A stretch of 64,000 bases of DNA, taken from contig NZ_CP025791.1 of assembly GCF_002886045.1 (NCBI RefSeq), positions 4,417,001 through 4,481,000 on the forward strand. Direction: 5' to 3'. The notes beneath the pieces were generated by a model. That model searched no databases, was not told where the DNA came from, and saw nothing but the letters and a program-made list of their open reading frames with translations. Position 1 is the first letter of the stretch. Each line of letters opens with the position of its first letter. Shown here one piece after another: positions 35,103-44,187 of the stretch. A program made the position numbers and the translations under genes. The DNA is from Flavivirga eckloniae. GTDB taxonomy: Bacteria > Bacteroidota > Bacteroidia > Flavobacteriales > Flavobacteriaceae.

Positions 35103-36251
35103 TTAAGATTTAAATTTATTCTTTATCCATTTACGTGTTGGGGCTTCAAGGTACTTAAAAGACAGATAACCAATAAGAATGACTACAAGTATAAAAATAA
35201 TGTAATAGCTTCTAGTTTCAAATAGGGAGTTGTTAAATGGTCGTAATATGCCGTTTACTTTTTCATTTCTATCTAGCATAAAGTAAAACGCAATTAAATT
35301 GATTATAAACATATGCCATATGTAAATTGAAAAGGACCAATCACCTAATTTCCTTAGAATTTTAAATGCATAGAGTTTATTGGTGAATTTACTTCCGTAA
35401 GCAGATGATAGTATAAGCATCATGAATATAAAAACGGTAATGGTATCGTACCATGATAGATACATGGATATAGCGCTTAATATTAGTAAGGAGGCAAACA
35501 TCCAGCTTTTTCCAAAAATATTTTTGAAGGTTGAGAATTTATAAACTTGCCAAACAATCATTCCTGCGATAAACCCAACAATACCACGAAGTGTTCCCCA
35601 GTGCCAATTTACATCTAAATCTTTTTTATCTGGGTTAGGGGGATAGGTTAAAAAGGGCTGCATAGGTGCGAGAACAAACTCAATAAAAAACCAAAGAGCT
35701 ATAACTAAGATTAGCCCTAAGATCCATTTTTTGTAACCTATTTTCTTGAAAGCTATAAAGGCAAACGGAAAGATCATGTATGCCCACCATTCTGCACTTA
35801 AACTCCATGCGGGCATGTTCCATGTGGCAAAATCGAAAATACCTACGGTTTCTAAAAACAGTAATTGTACGGGGATGGCATCTAATCTGTATATGTGCTG
35901 ATTCCAATCGCTTAATAATTCGAATTTCCCAACATATAAATAGGCTAAAAATAAGCATACCTCTGCCGTTAAGACTAAAAAGTGCAAAGGGTATATTCTA
36001 GCAAATCGCGCAATTAAAAAGGTTTTATAGCTTTTTTTTGCAATACCTTTATTGAAAGTGTCTTCGTATACATAGCACATTATAAAACCACTTAAAATGA
36101 AGAATAGGTCAACCATTAAGTAGAGCTTATTAATAATCCCGCTTTCCTTGTCTAGTATGATGGCTCCCAAAAAGAAATGGAAATGCAATGTGGCTACTAA
36201 AATAGCGGCAATGCCTCTTAAAGAGGATAGATTATGTAAATAGGGCTTCAT
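35103..36251 (-). CDS. Acyltransferase 3 family membrane protein (OafA/YrhL-like)
   Basis: The 382-residue integral membrane protein has about ten hydrophobic helices. It opens with LSSLRGIAAILVATLHFHFF, carrying the conserved catalytic-type His and the R-G motif of acyltransferase family 3. Other landmarks are FFILSGFIMCYVYED (~51-65), RFARIYPLHF (~82-91) and the C-terminal LEAPTRKWI. Such enzymes O-acylate surface polysaccharides or lipids. It is unusual inside a degradation locus. It may modify the cell's own surface, or be a passenger with the esterase. A long hairpin separates it from the upstream GH29 gene. Confidence 0.87.
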   Translation of the reverse strand: MKPYLHNLSSLRGIAAILVATLHFHFFLGAIILDKESGIINKLYLMVDLFFILSGFIMCYVYEDTFNKGIAKKSYKTFLIARFARIYPLHFLVLTAEVCLFLAYLYVGKFELLSDWNQHIYRLDAIPVQLLFLETVGIFDFATWNMPAWSLSAEWWAYMIFPFAFIAFKKIGYKKWILGLILVIALWFFIEFVLAPMQPFLTYPPNPDKKDLDVNWHWGTLRGIVGFIAGMIVWQVYKFSTFKNIFGKSWMFASLLILSAISMYLSWYDTITVFIFMMLILSSAYGSKFTNKLYAFKILRKLGDWSFSIYIWHMFIINLIAFYFMLDRNEKVNGILRPFNNSLFETRSYYIIFILVVILIGYLSFKYLEAPTRKWIKNKFKS

Positions 36252-36265
36252 ACTTATTGATTAAA

Positions 36266-36335
36266 AAAAGAGGCTGTTTCAAAAGTTATGGTATTCAATA
36301 CGACATCGAACTTACTTTTAGAAACAGCCTCTTTT
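36266..36335 (-). terminator. Long-stem hairpin after the GH29 gene, terminator or MITE-like
   Basis: AAAAGAGGCTGTTTC (36266-36280) and its exact complement (36321-36335) flank a 40-bp loop whose edges also pair partly (AAAAGT/ACTTTT). On the minus strand the stem ends in a run of T. Arms of the type GAGGCTGTTTCAAAAGT resemble ends of some insertion sequences, so a small inverted-repeat element serving as terminator is possible. Confidence 0.65.
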
Positions 36336-36362
36336 AATTTTTCCTAATATAGAAAAATGATT

Positions 36363-37940
36363 CTATTTTTTAGGTGTTATCTTAAATGAGAATGCATGTT
36401 TGCCCACTTGTTTTTTAGGTAGTTTTATTTTTAAGCCTTCTGCATCTGTTTTAAAATCTAAATGCCCTTCGTTTCCTAACAATTCAATGGAAGCAATGTT
36501 TGTTTTAAGTAGTTCGTTGCCTTCTTTAAACGATGTTATGGTTAGTTCTTCCTCTTCTGGCCAGTCTAAAACTATAGCATATAAAATATCTCCTTTAGTT
36601 GTAAAGCGAATATCTTTAGAAGTATTGTCTGCATTTTGGTTTTCGCTTAAATGACCTTCTTTTACCTTAGCATCACCTTCGCCGTATATTTCGAAAGTTC
36701 TTGTACCGTAAATAGCTTCGCCATTTACTTTTAACCAAGCTCCCATTTCTAAAAGACGTTCTTTTACAGGCTCTGGAATTTCACCATTTGCTTTTGGAGT
36801 TATGTTTAGTAAAACGGCACCGTTTTTACTAACTACATCAACTAAAAAGTCAACTAATCTGTTCGTGGATTTATAATCTGGATCGCTAATATGTGACCAT
36901 GACTTCCAATCGATAGAATCGTCTGTTAACCATGGAAAATCTTTCTTTTCGCTCATTCTTGAACGCTCAAGATCTAATACAGCAGTTCCTTCTTTAAAGT
37001 CTTTGAATTTGTATGTTGATACGACTTCTTTTCCGTTTTTATCTGCTGTGTTGTAGTAGTGCTCTAAAAATTCTTTTCTGTGCTCTTCGCTAACAACATC
37101 CATTTTATTGTCGAACCACACTAAATCCGGATCGTACTTTTCAATGATTTCTTTTAATCTGGCTAACCATTCGTCATTAAATTTCTTGTCTGCCAATGGG
37201 TAGTATTTCTCAACACCATTTTCAATTTCATGGTTGCTACGTGGCATTTGGTTGTCTCCTTTTTTTAACTTAGGTCCGTATAAACCAGCATATTTAGGAT
37301 CTGAAGCATCTGTAGTTTCATCCCATGTTGGGTACCATCCGAATAACCATTGACGGTGATAGGTAGCAATAAATTTCATATCGCGTTTACGGATTTCTTT
37401 TGATAGTTCTCCCATAACATCGCGTTTAGGACCTTTATCTTTGGCGTCCCATTCTGTAAGATCACTATCCCACATGGCAAAACCATCTGCATGTTCAGAC
37501 ACTGGTCCTGCAAATTTAGCTCCAGCCTTTTGAAATAAATCTGCCCATTCTGCAGCGTTAAATTTTTCGGCTTTGAACATTGGAATGAAGTCTTTGTAAC
37601 CAAATTTATCGAGTGTACCATATGTTTTTACGTGGTGGTCGTAAAAAACACTGGCCTTACCATCTTTAGCTTCTGGATTGTCTTTGTTTACATACATCCA
37701 GTGTGCATACCATTCGTTTTCGAACTCTGGTACGGAGTATGGCCCCCAGTGGCAGTATATACCAAATTTAGCATCTAAAAACCATTCTGGAGTTTTATGT
37801 TGTTTTAGTGATTCCCAATCGGCAGAGTATTTTGCCTCTTCCTTAACTACTACAGCAGTTTCGTCTTTTTTGGTCTCTTTACAAGCAAAAAGCATAACAG
37901 ATATAGTGAGGATAAAAGTTACTTGTTTGATGAATTTCAT
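36363..37940 (-). CDS. GH29-family alpha-L-fucosidase/alpha-L-galactosidase lipoprotein
   Basis: The 525-residue protein has a lipoprotein signal (ISVMLFAC, Cys20). GH29 features are WFLDAKFGIYCHWGPYSVPE (~55-74), EWYAHWM, FKAEKFNAAEWADLFQKAGA, SEHADGFAMWDS (~148-159) and KYDPDLVWFDN with likely nucleophile Asp277. A C-terminal beta-sandwich follows (~420-525). It is closer to classical fucosidases than the GH29 at 23345, which lacks the SEHADGF-type pocket and reads IGWHGSNFLHW instead. The two are therefore likely to act on different residues, for example L-galactose and L-fucose or sulfated versus plain ends. It appears monocistronic with its own upstream region. Confidence 0.88.
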   Translation of the reverse strand: MKFIKQVTFILTISVMLFACKETKKDETAVVVKEEAKYSADWESLKQHKTPEWFLDAKFGIYCHWGPYSVPEFENEWYAHWMYVNKDNPEAKDGKASVFYDHHVKTYGTLDKFGYKDFIPMFKAEKFNAAEWADLFQKAGAKFAGPVSEHADGFAMWDSDLTEWDAKDKGPKRDVMGELSKEIRKRDMKFIATYHRQWLFGWYPTWDETTDASDPKYAGLYGPKLKKGDNQMPRSNHEIENGVEKYYPLADKKFNDEWLARLKEIIEKYDPDLVWFDNKMDVVSEEHRKEFLEHYYNTADKNGKEVVSTYKFKDFKEGTAVLDLERSRMSEKKDFPWLTDDSIDWKSWSHISDPDYKSTNRLVDFLVDVVSKNGAVLLNITPKANGEIPEPVKERLLEMGAWLKVNGEAIYGTRTFEIYGEGDAKVKEGHLSENQNADNTSKDIRFTTKGDILYAIVLDWPEEEELTITSFKEGNELLKTNIASIELLGNEGHLDFKTDAEGLKIKLPKKQVGKHAFSFKITPKK

Positions 37941-38004
37941 TTTATGTTTATTAACGTTATTTTGAATAGTGCTAATGTATTTATATAATATTTTTCTAAT
38001 GAAA

Positions 38005-38012
38005 CCATATGA
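38005..38012 (-). promoter_or_regulatory. Partial ACATATGT-type site upstream of the GH29 gene
   Basis: CCATATGA at 38005-38012 lies 65 bp before the start codon at 37940, within the 60-86-bp range seen for the perfect octamers. Two of eight positions differ, so it is only a weak candidate. The rest of gap 37941-38110 shows no gene. Confidence 0.25.
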
Positions 38013-38110
38013 ATTATATTATATAACAAATGTCTAATAGTAAAAATATCAATATTCATTAAAGGTTTGATACTTCAAAACTTAAGCGGTCTTATGCGTT
38101 ATATGAAGTA

Positions 38111-38995
38111 TTAAGGGGCCGTTGTTTTATATTTTTTTGGTAATTTTTTTATAGGTTTTATTAGAATGTTTTTATAAAACACTTCGGCTGCTTCAGATTG
38201 AATTTGAATTTTTCCTTCGGTCATGGGTGTCCAAACATTATCGATTTTCGCTTGTGCATTTTTTACAACCATGACTATTTCTCCGTTTAATACGTGAATG
38301 GCCATGTTTTCGAAACAAATAAGTTCCATGGTATTCCACATTCCGTGTTCTTTTTCCGGATCCCCTGGTTTATAACATCTACCTGTTTTAAAACCTTTGC
38401 CCCAACTAAAATCTACTAATGGTGCATTGGGATCAAAATAAAACTTATTGCCTTTTTTTACTGCAGTAGCTTGTGCTTTTACATTATCGTCGCCTATGGT
38501 GATAAAATCGCCACAATCTGTTTGTTGTACTTCGCATTCGAGGCTTGTCATCCAAACATTCCAAAAATCTGTATAATCGCCAATGCTGTGATACAGCACA
38601 CCGCTATTTCTTTTTTTGTTTAGTCGTGGTTCCCATTTTTTATCGCCCCATTTAAATTCCCATTTTAAGTGGTAATTTTTATAGGGCTTTTTTGTTACAA
38701 GTCCTGCAAAAATTTCTCCTGATATTTTTAAAATATTCTCTCCACCTTCTTCAATTATGGTGAATACTTTTTTTGGGTCTTTATTCAAACCTATTGGTGT
38801 CCCTTTAGTTACATCGTCAAATTTTTCATAGCCATCAATTTTGGTAGAACTATGAGGTGCTCCCATAAAAATATCCCAGTCGGATAACTTATTCTCTAAT
38901 AAATTATACCAGGCTGTGGTGTTTTGGGCTACTATTTTGTTTGCTGAAATGAATATGAAACAACTGTAGATTAATATTGTAACTGTTTTTTTCAT
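38111..38995 (-). CDS. DUF1080 (3-keto-disaccharide hydrolase-like) secreted protein
   Basis: The 294-residue protein has a signal peptide (~1-23) and one concanavalin-like DUF1080 domain (PF06439). Segments include DWDIFMGAPHSSTKIDG (~38-54), YHLKWEFKWGDKKWEPR (~105-121), NSGVLYH and SECEV-type TSLECEVQQTDCGDF (~149-163), and [18 protein letters not shown] near the end. It is homologous to the C-terminal half of the protein at 40302 almost throughout. DUF1080 members include enzymes that cleave 3-keto-glycosides; whether this one does is unknown. It is the last gene of the operon beginning at 45882. Confidence 0.85.
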   Translation of the reverse strand: MKKTVTILIYSCFIFISANKIVAQNTTAWYNLLENKLSDWDIFMGAPHSSTKIDGYEKFDDVTKGTPIGLNKDPKKVFTIIEEGGENILKISGEIFAGLVTKKPYKNYHLKWEFKWGDKKWEPRLNKKRNSGVLYHSIGDYTDFWNVWMTSLECEVQQTDCGDFITIGDDNVKAQATAVKKGNKFYFDPNAPLVDFSWGKGFKTGRCYKPGDPEKEHGMWNTMELICFENMAIHVLNGEIVMVVKNAQAKIDNVWTPMTEGKIQIQSEAAEVFYKNILIKPIKKLPKKYKTTAP

Positions 38996-39051
38996 GTGTT
39001 TAAAGTAAGATGTTTTTAGCTAGCAAAACCAGTAACCCCAAATAACATGGA

Positions 39052-40272
39052 TTACTTTTTAGTTTTTACGCCTTTGGCTACATGTTGTTTTTTATTCCAT
39101 GTTGTAAATCTTCTAATGTATTGATAATCTGAATTTTTATATTGATGTGTTAATCCCCATCTTAAAATTTCGGTAGGGTTCTTTTCGTTATCAGCAGTTC
39201 TGTTTAAACCAATGGCGTGGGGCGCTCCTTTTACCACACCTTTTATTTCGAAATTAATACCATCTGGCGCCCACTGTACTGTGTTTTTCTCAGGACCGTC
39301 TGTTGTTATTAAAGATGCTATACCACCATTATAGGGCCAAACACAGATTTCATGACCACTATTGCTAATTGGGTTATATGGCGATTTTATATAGGGACCT
39401 TTGGGGTTGTCTGCTATAGCAACACCATGTCTTATTTGACGCCCGCCAAAGGTTATGGCTTCTCCCATTTGTTCTCCTTTATAGTATAGGTAGAACTTTC
39501 CTTTGTATGGTAATATGCAAGGGTCGTGTACTTTATGGCTATCGAAATCGCCTTTTTTCTCTACGGCGAATCTATCTTGTTCTTCACCTTTCCAAATACC
39601 ATTACCTGCCGGACTTAGTATGGGGGCTTTGCTTTTTGTCCATGGTCCATTAGGAGAATTGGACCAGGCTAAGCCAACTTGATTTTTAACTCTAACCGTA
39701 TAAGGTGATTTTACTGTTTGGTAGCATAGATAGTACATGCCTTCGTGTTCCATAATTTCTACAGTAAACACAGAGCGATCATCGTAAGCACCTTTTTCGC
39801 CGCGAGGTACGGCCATACCTTCTTCTTTCCATGTCCATCCATCTGTTGAGGTTGCATACCAAATATCACATCTGTCCCAAGGGAATACTTTGTCGTTTTC
39901 TACATCGCCTCCAAAACCTTGAGAAGGCCCCGTACTTTTACTATACCAAACATAATATTTTCCATCGTGTTTAATCATGGCACTTGGGTCTCTTCTTACT
40001 ACGCCTTCTTCATAAGCTAAGTCGCCTTTTAAATCTGCTACATTATGTTCGAAAAACCATTCGTTTCCTAAATCTGTTGGCCATTTTAAAGCTCTTTTTG
40101 AAGCTGCACTCAATTTGTCTTTATTGGTGATGCCTAAAAAGTCCAATTTTTCATCGGAAATCTCAACTTGCGTGTTTTTCTGTATGGTTTCTTTTTTTTC
40201 TTTTGGGTTGCAGTTAATTAGTACCAGTCCTGTGCCTATGTACCCTATTAGTATGTATATTATTCTTTTCAA
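39052..40272 (-). CDS. GH117-family alpha-1,3-L-(3,6-anhydro)galactosidase
   Basis: The 406-residue protein has a lipoprotein-type signal (GTGLVLINC, Cys21). The five-bladed propeller begins [20 protein letters not shown] (~55-74). Key residues fit the GH117 pattern: Asp95 in RRDPSAM, Asp250 in SHKVHDPCI and the His307-Glu308 pair in SGHEICVW. Other landmarks are [23 protein letters not shown] and [20 protein letters not shown], all recalled from characterised neoagaro-oligosaccharide hydrolases. It removes 3,6-anhydro-L-galactose from the non-reducing end of neoagaro-oligosaccharides. It shows that the locus handles agarose-type as well as porphyran-type repeats. Confidence 0.92.
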   Translation of the reverse strand: MKRIIYILIGYIGTGLVLINCNPKEKKETIQKNTQVEISDEKLDFLGITNKDKLSAASKRALKWPTDLGNEWFFEHNVADLKGDLAYEEGVVRRDPSAMIKHDGKYYVWYSKSTGPSQGFGGDVENDKVFPWDRCDIWYATSTDGWTWKEEGMAVPRGEKGAYDDRSVFTVEIMEHEGMYYLCYQTVKSPYTVRVKNQVGLAWSNSPNGPWTKSKAPILSPAGNGIWKGEEQDRFAVEKKGDFDSHKVHDPCILPYKGKFYLYYKGEQMGEAITFGGRQIRHGVAIADNPKGPYIKSPYNPISNSGHEICVWPYNGGIASLITTDGPEKNTVQWAPDGINFEIKGVVKGAPHAIGLNRTADNEKNPTEILRWGLTHQYKNSDYQYIRRFTTWNKKQHVAKGVKTKK

Positions 40273-40301
40273 ACTGCCTTGTTTTTGCTTTTTCGGTTGG
40301 G

Positions 40302-41921
40302 TTATTTTTTATTTAAACCTGCGGGGAATTTAGAGATGGGTTTAATTTGTATATTCTTATAATAAACTTCTGCGGCTTCCGATTGAATTTGAATTTTACC
40401 CCTTGTTACCGGAATCGTTTTTCCGCCTATATCGTAACGGGCATTTTTAACTCTGTTTACTACTTTGCCATTAACTAAGTGAATGCTTTCATCTCCCAAG
40501 CAATATATTTCAAGTGTGTTCCATTCTCCGTTAGGGTTTTCGTGTAATTCAGATTTACTTGCTTGTCCAGATTCAAAACCTTTGGCCCATTTTAATGGTG
40601 TTAATTTTCCTTTTGGGTTGTATACAAAATAAGGTTTTCCGTTAGCATTTAGCTTCCTATCGGCAGGAACATCTCCATAAACATCTCCTAAAGCTATAAA
40701 ATCACCACAGTCGCCTTCTTGTACCTGAAACTCCAAACACGCCATCCATACGTTCCAAAATGCCCCGTGAGGTCCTTTAGCGTGATATAAAATACCGCTA
40801 TCTCTTTTGTCTTTTAATCGTGGTTCCCATTTTTTTTCGCCCCATTTAAATTGGGTTTTAAAGTGATAGTTGCTGTATTCGTTTTTGGTTGTTAACCCGC
40901 CATATATTTCTCCTGTGATGTAAAGGATGTCCTCGCCATTTTCTTGTATAACGGAAAATACATTTTTAGGGTCGTTATTTAGCCCTAATGGTTTACTGGT
41001 TCTTACGTCATCCGACTTTTCAAAATCTATATCAACAGAGGTATGAACGCCTCCCATCCAAACATCCCATTTGGATAGTTTAGAATCTAATAGGTTTTCT
41101 CCCTTTTTAGGAATCTGGACATTTGTTTTTTTCATGGCCCAAAGCATACCTTGCTTTAGGTGCTCTAGAAAGTCGTTATCCTGATATGTTTCTTTTGTAT
41201 GCCCCATACCTGTATAAAAAACTCTTCCTCCTTCGTAGTGCAGATACCAGGAAATTGGATGTTGCATCCCCATTTTTTCACCTTTATAACTGGTTTCATC
41301 TAATTCTAGGATAACATTAACGTGAGATGCCACAGGTTTTCTGAAATTATACCATTCGTCAAATTTTTGGAAGGTGTCTTTGTAGTTTCCAATGGCTGGA
41401 TGATAACATTCCGGATTAACTTTTACGGTAGCTAGTTGCTGCTTTGGGTGCGATTTAAACTGGGCGCCTACCATTTGTTCGTAAAAAGGCCAATTGAATT
41501 CTGTATCGCTAGCTGCATGAAGACCGACATAGCCACCTCCTTGGTTTATATATTTCTCAAAAGCTTTTTCTCCTGTTTCATCCAATATGTTACCTGAAGT
41601 GTTTAAAAACACGATTAGCTTAAAATCATTCAGTTGCTTTTCGTTAAAAAAGAGTGAATCCTCAGTTGTAGTGATATCCCAATTGTTTTCTGATGCCATT
41701 TTTTTTAAAGCAACTATGCCGTCAGGGATGGATTGATGTCTCCAACCATTTGTTTTAGAAAATACTAATATTTTATCTTTTTTTATGGGCTCATGTAAAG
41801 CTAAGGCTTTAGAAGCATTATTGTTATTGGCTTCTTCGTTTTGTTTTGCTTTACTGTTGTACGAAGCAAAACAAAGCCCTAAAGTTGCTATTAGTATTAG
41901 TTGCTTTAAAAAAAATGGCAT
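40302..41921 (-). CDS. ThuA-DUF1080 fusion protein
   Basis: The 539-residue protein has a signal peptide (~1-25). An N-terminal ThuA domain (~50-265; [55 protein letters not shown]) has a class I glutamine-amidotransferase-like fold. A C-terminal DUF1080 domain (~275-535) is closely similar to the separate protein at 38111. ThuA proteins are linked to 3-keto sugar or trehalose metabolism, and DUF1080 to cleavage of 3-keto-glycosides. The fusion suggests joint handling of an oxidised disaccharide. No 3-dehydrogenase gene is in the window. It lies 29 bp before the GH117 gene and 5 bp after the GH3 gene. Confidence 0.87.
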   Translation of the reverse strand: MPFFLKQLILIATLGLCFASYNSKAKQNEEANNNNASKALALHEPIKKDKILVFSKTNGWRHQSIPDGIVALKKMASENNWDITTTEDSLFFNEKQLNDFKLIVFLNTSGNILDETGEKAFEKYINQGGGYVGLHAASDTEFNWPFYEQMVGAQFKSHPKQQLATVKVNPECYHPAIGNYKDTFQKFDEWYNFRKPVASHVNVILELDETSYKGEKMGMQHPISWYLHYEGGRVFYTGMGHTKETYQDNDFLEHLKQGMLWAMKKTNVQIPKKGENLLDSKLSKWDVWMGGVHTSVDIDFEKSDDVRTSKPLGLNNDPKNVFSVIQENGEDILYITGEIYGGLTTKNEYSNYHFKTQFKWGEKKWEPRLKDKRDSGILYHAKGPHGAFWNVWMACLEFQVQEGDCGDFIALGDVYGDVPADRKLNANGKPYFVYNPKGKLTPLKWAKGFESGQASKSELHENPNGEWNTLEIYCLGDESIHLVNGKVVNRVKNARYDIGGKTIPVTRGKIQIQSEAAEVYYKNIQIKPISKFPAGLNKK

Positions 41922-41926
41922 ATTGT

Positions 41927-44155
41927 TTATAATTTAATTGTTGTTTTGATTGATTTGGAGGCACCTAATGCTTCACTGCGCTTTGATGGTAAAGAACCGT
42001 TTACGTAAATTGTGTAGTCTCCTTTTCTAGTAACTTCTTTGCCTTCATCATCAAATTGGTTGAAGGTTTCTTTTGATAGGTTAAAAGTTACTGATTGTGT
42101 TTCTCCTGCTTTTATAAAAATACGTTTAAATGATTTTAAATCGTAAATAGGATCTTTGGAACCAGCTAGGGGAGAACTAATGTATAATTGCACAACTTCT
42201 TCAGAGTCTATTTTTCCTGTGTTTGTTACTTTTACGGTTGCTTTATAATTATCATCAATTTTAAGGTCTTTATATTCAAAAGATGTGTATGATAGACCAA
42301 AACCAAATGGGTACAAAGGTTCTTCTGTCATGTACTTATAGGTTCTTCCTTTCATGTTATAATCTTCGTAAGGAGGTAATTGGTCAACTGATTTTGGAAA
42401 TGTGATCGGTAATTTTCCTGAAGGGGCAACATCTCCAAATAACACATCGGCAACGGCATTACCACCTTCTTCACCAGGATACCAAACAAAAAGTATAGCT
42501 TCAACAATATCGTGTAATTCTGGAATGGCAATTGGGCTTCCTCCTGTTAAAACCAATACTAAAGGTTTTTCTGTTTGACTTTTTATTTTCTTTATATAAT
42601 CTATTTGGTTTTGAGGCAATTTAATATTTGTTCTATCTCCTTTTTCGCTTGATGCCAAAGCTTCGCCTTCTTCACCTTCTAATAGAGCGGAAATTCCCAT
42701 AACCGCGATACAAACATCTGATTGACCAGCTTCTCCTGTAGACCAATCTATAGGGTTTACATTTTTTCTGAACGGTAATACTCCGGATTTGTAATTAATA
42801 CTTGTTCCTGGACTTACTTTACTTACTATACCGTCTAAAATAGTTTGTGTGTTACTGGTTAAACCGTAGTAATTCCCTAATAAAACTTCTTCGTTTGAGG
42901 CATTAGGACCAACCACATACATGGTACGTGTATCTTTTTTAAGTGGTAACAGATTGTTTTCGTTTTTTAATAACACTATAGATTTTTGAGCAGCTTCACG
43001 GGCTATTTTTCGGTGATCTTCTGAGTCTATAACTTCTGCAGTGATTTTATCGTAAGGATTCAAGCCTATTGGATCGAACATGCCTAATTTAAATCTGGTA
43101 AGCAGGTTTTCCTTTAGTCTTTTGTTTAATAAATCTTCGGTGATCAGCTTTTGGTTTAAAGCATTTTGCAGTACTTTATAAACATTTCCACAGTTAATAT
43201 TGGTACCACTGTGTAATGCCAAGGCAGCAGATTCTTCTGGTGTTTGGGTTACTTTATGAAATGCATGGAAATCTTTTATGGCACCACAATCTGATACGAT
43301 GTATCCATCGAATCCCCAATCTTCGCGCAAAATATCTTGTAATAGATATGGGCTACCACAGCAAGGTTCCCCTAGTGTTCTATTGTAGGCTCCCATAACA
43401 CCTTCTACATTAGCTTCCTGAACGAGAGCCTTAAATGCTGGTAAATAGGTTTCAAATAAATCTTTTTTATTAACGACTGCATCAAATTCATGACGAAACT
43501 CTTCTGGTCCACTGTGTACTGCATAATGTTTTGCACAGGCAGCGGCTTTAATATAGTCTGGATTATCGCCTTGTAAACCTTTTACAAACGATACGCCTAT
43601 TCGGCTTGTTAAATAAGGGTCTTCGCCATAAGTTTCCTGTCCGCGCCCCCAACGTGCGTCTCTAAATATGTTTACATTTGGCGACCAAAAAGTTAAACCA
43701 GCATATCTACTTCTGTTATTAATTTTAAGTGCTTCGTTGTATTTTGCACGGGCTTCGTCGGATATGGCATTTCCAACACGATGTATTAATTCTTCATCAA
43801 AAGTAGCTCCCAGTGCTATGGCTTGAGGGAACACCGTGGCTCTACCATTACGAGCTACACCGTGTAAACATTCGTTCCACCAATTATACTCAGGTATATT
43901 TAGGCGTTCTATGGGCGGACAGACATCTAACATTTGCGAACACTTTTCTTCTAGGGTCATTTCAGCAATTAAAGTGTCTACTCTTTTATTCAAAGATAAC
44001 GAGGTGTCTTCCCATGGGTGTTTTGGTTTAGGTAATTTGGTTTCTTCTTTTGCAGTAGTTTGAGAGGTTTTGCTATTGTTCTCTTTACAACTGTAAAAAT
44101 TGAAAACACTTATTGCCAATAGAGCTACAGTAAGTGTTTGAATTGTTTTTTTCAT
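41927..44155 (-). CDS. GH3-family beta-glycosidase lipoprotein
   Basis: The 742-residue protein has a lipoprotein signal (SVFNFYSC, Cys23). GH3 N-domain features are WWNECLHGVAR (~91-101), FWSPNVNIFRDARWGRGQET and GYIVSDCGAI with nucleophile Asp289. The GH3 C-domain (~390-600; LLKNENNLLPL, VLVLTGGSPIAI, LFVWYPGEEGG) and a C-terminal Fn3-like domain (~650-725) complete the normal length. Family members are beta-glucosidases or xylosidases of the periplasm. In a galactan locus the substrate may be a xylose or glucose side chain, or beta-galactose. It lies between the sulfatase and the ThuA-DUF1080 genes in one operon. Confidence 0.92.
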   Translation of the reverse strand: MKKTIQTLTVALLAISVFNFYSCKENNSKTSQTTAKEETKLPKPKHPWEDTSLSLNKRVDTLIAEMTLEEKCSQMLDVCPPIERLNIPEYNWWNECLHGVARNGRATVFPQAIALGATFDEELIHRVGNAISDEARAKYNEALKINNRSRYAGLTFWSPNVNIFRDARWGRGQETYGEDPYLTSRIGVSFVKGLQGDNPDYIKAAACAKHYAVHSGPEEFRHEFDAVVNKKDLFETYLPAFKALVQEANVEGVMGAYNRTLGEPCCGSPYLLQDILREDWGFDGYIVSDCGAIKDFHAFHKVTQTPEESAALALHSGTNINCGNVYKVLQNALNQKLITEDLLNKRLKENLLTRFKLGMFDPIGLNPYDKITAEVIDSEDHRKIAREAAQKSIVLLKNENNLLPLKKDTRTMYVVGPNASNEEVLLGNYYGLTSNTQTILDGIVSKVSPGTSINYKSGVLPFRKNVNPIDWSTGEAGQSDVCIAVMGISALLEGEEGEALASSEKGDRTNIKLPQNQIDYIKKIKSQTEKPLVLVLTGGSPIAIPELHDIVEAILFVWYPGEEGGNAVADVLFGDVAPSGKLPITFPKSVDQLPPYEDYNMKGRTYKYMTEEPLYPFGFGLSYTSFEYKDLKIDDNYKATVKVTNTGKIDSEEVVQLYISSPLAGSKDPIYDLKSFKRIFIKAGETQSVTFNLSKETFNQFDDEGKEVTRKGDYTIYVNGSLPSKRSEALGASKSIKTTIKL

Positions 44156-44187
44156 AAAATATTATATAATTGAGTTAATCTATTTTG

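Noticed and set aside
36266-36335. Full insertion sequence
   Set aside because: Only ~70 bp lie between the outer arm ends with no ORF; at most a MITE-like remnant, more simply a terminator.
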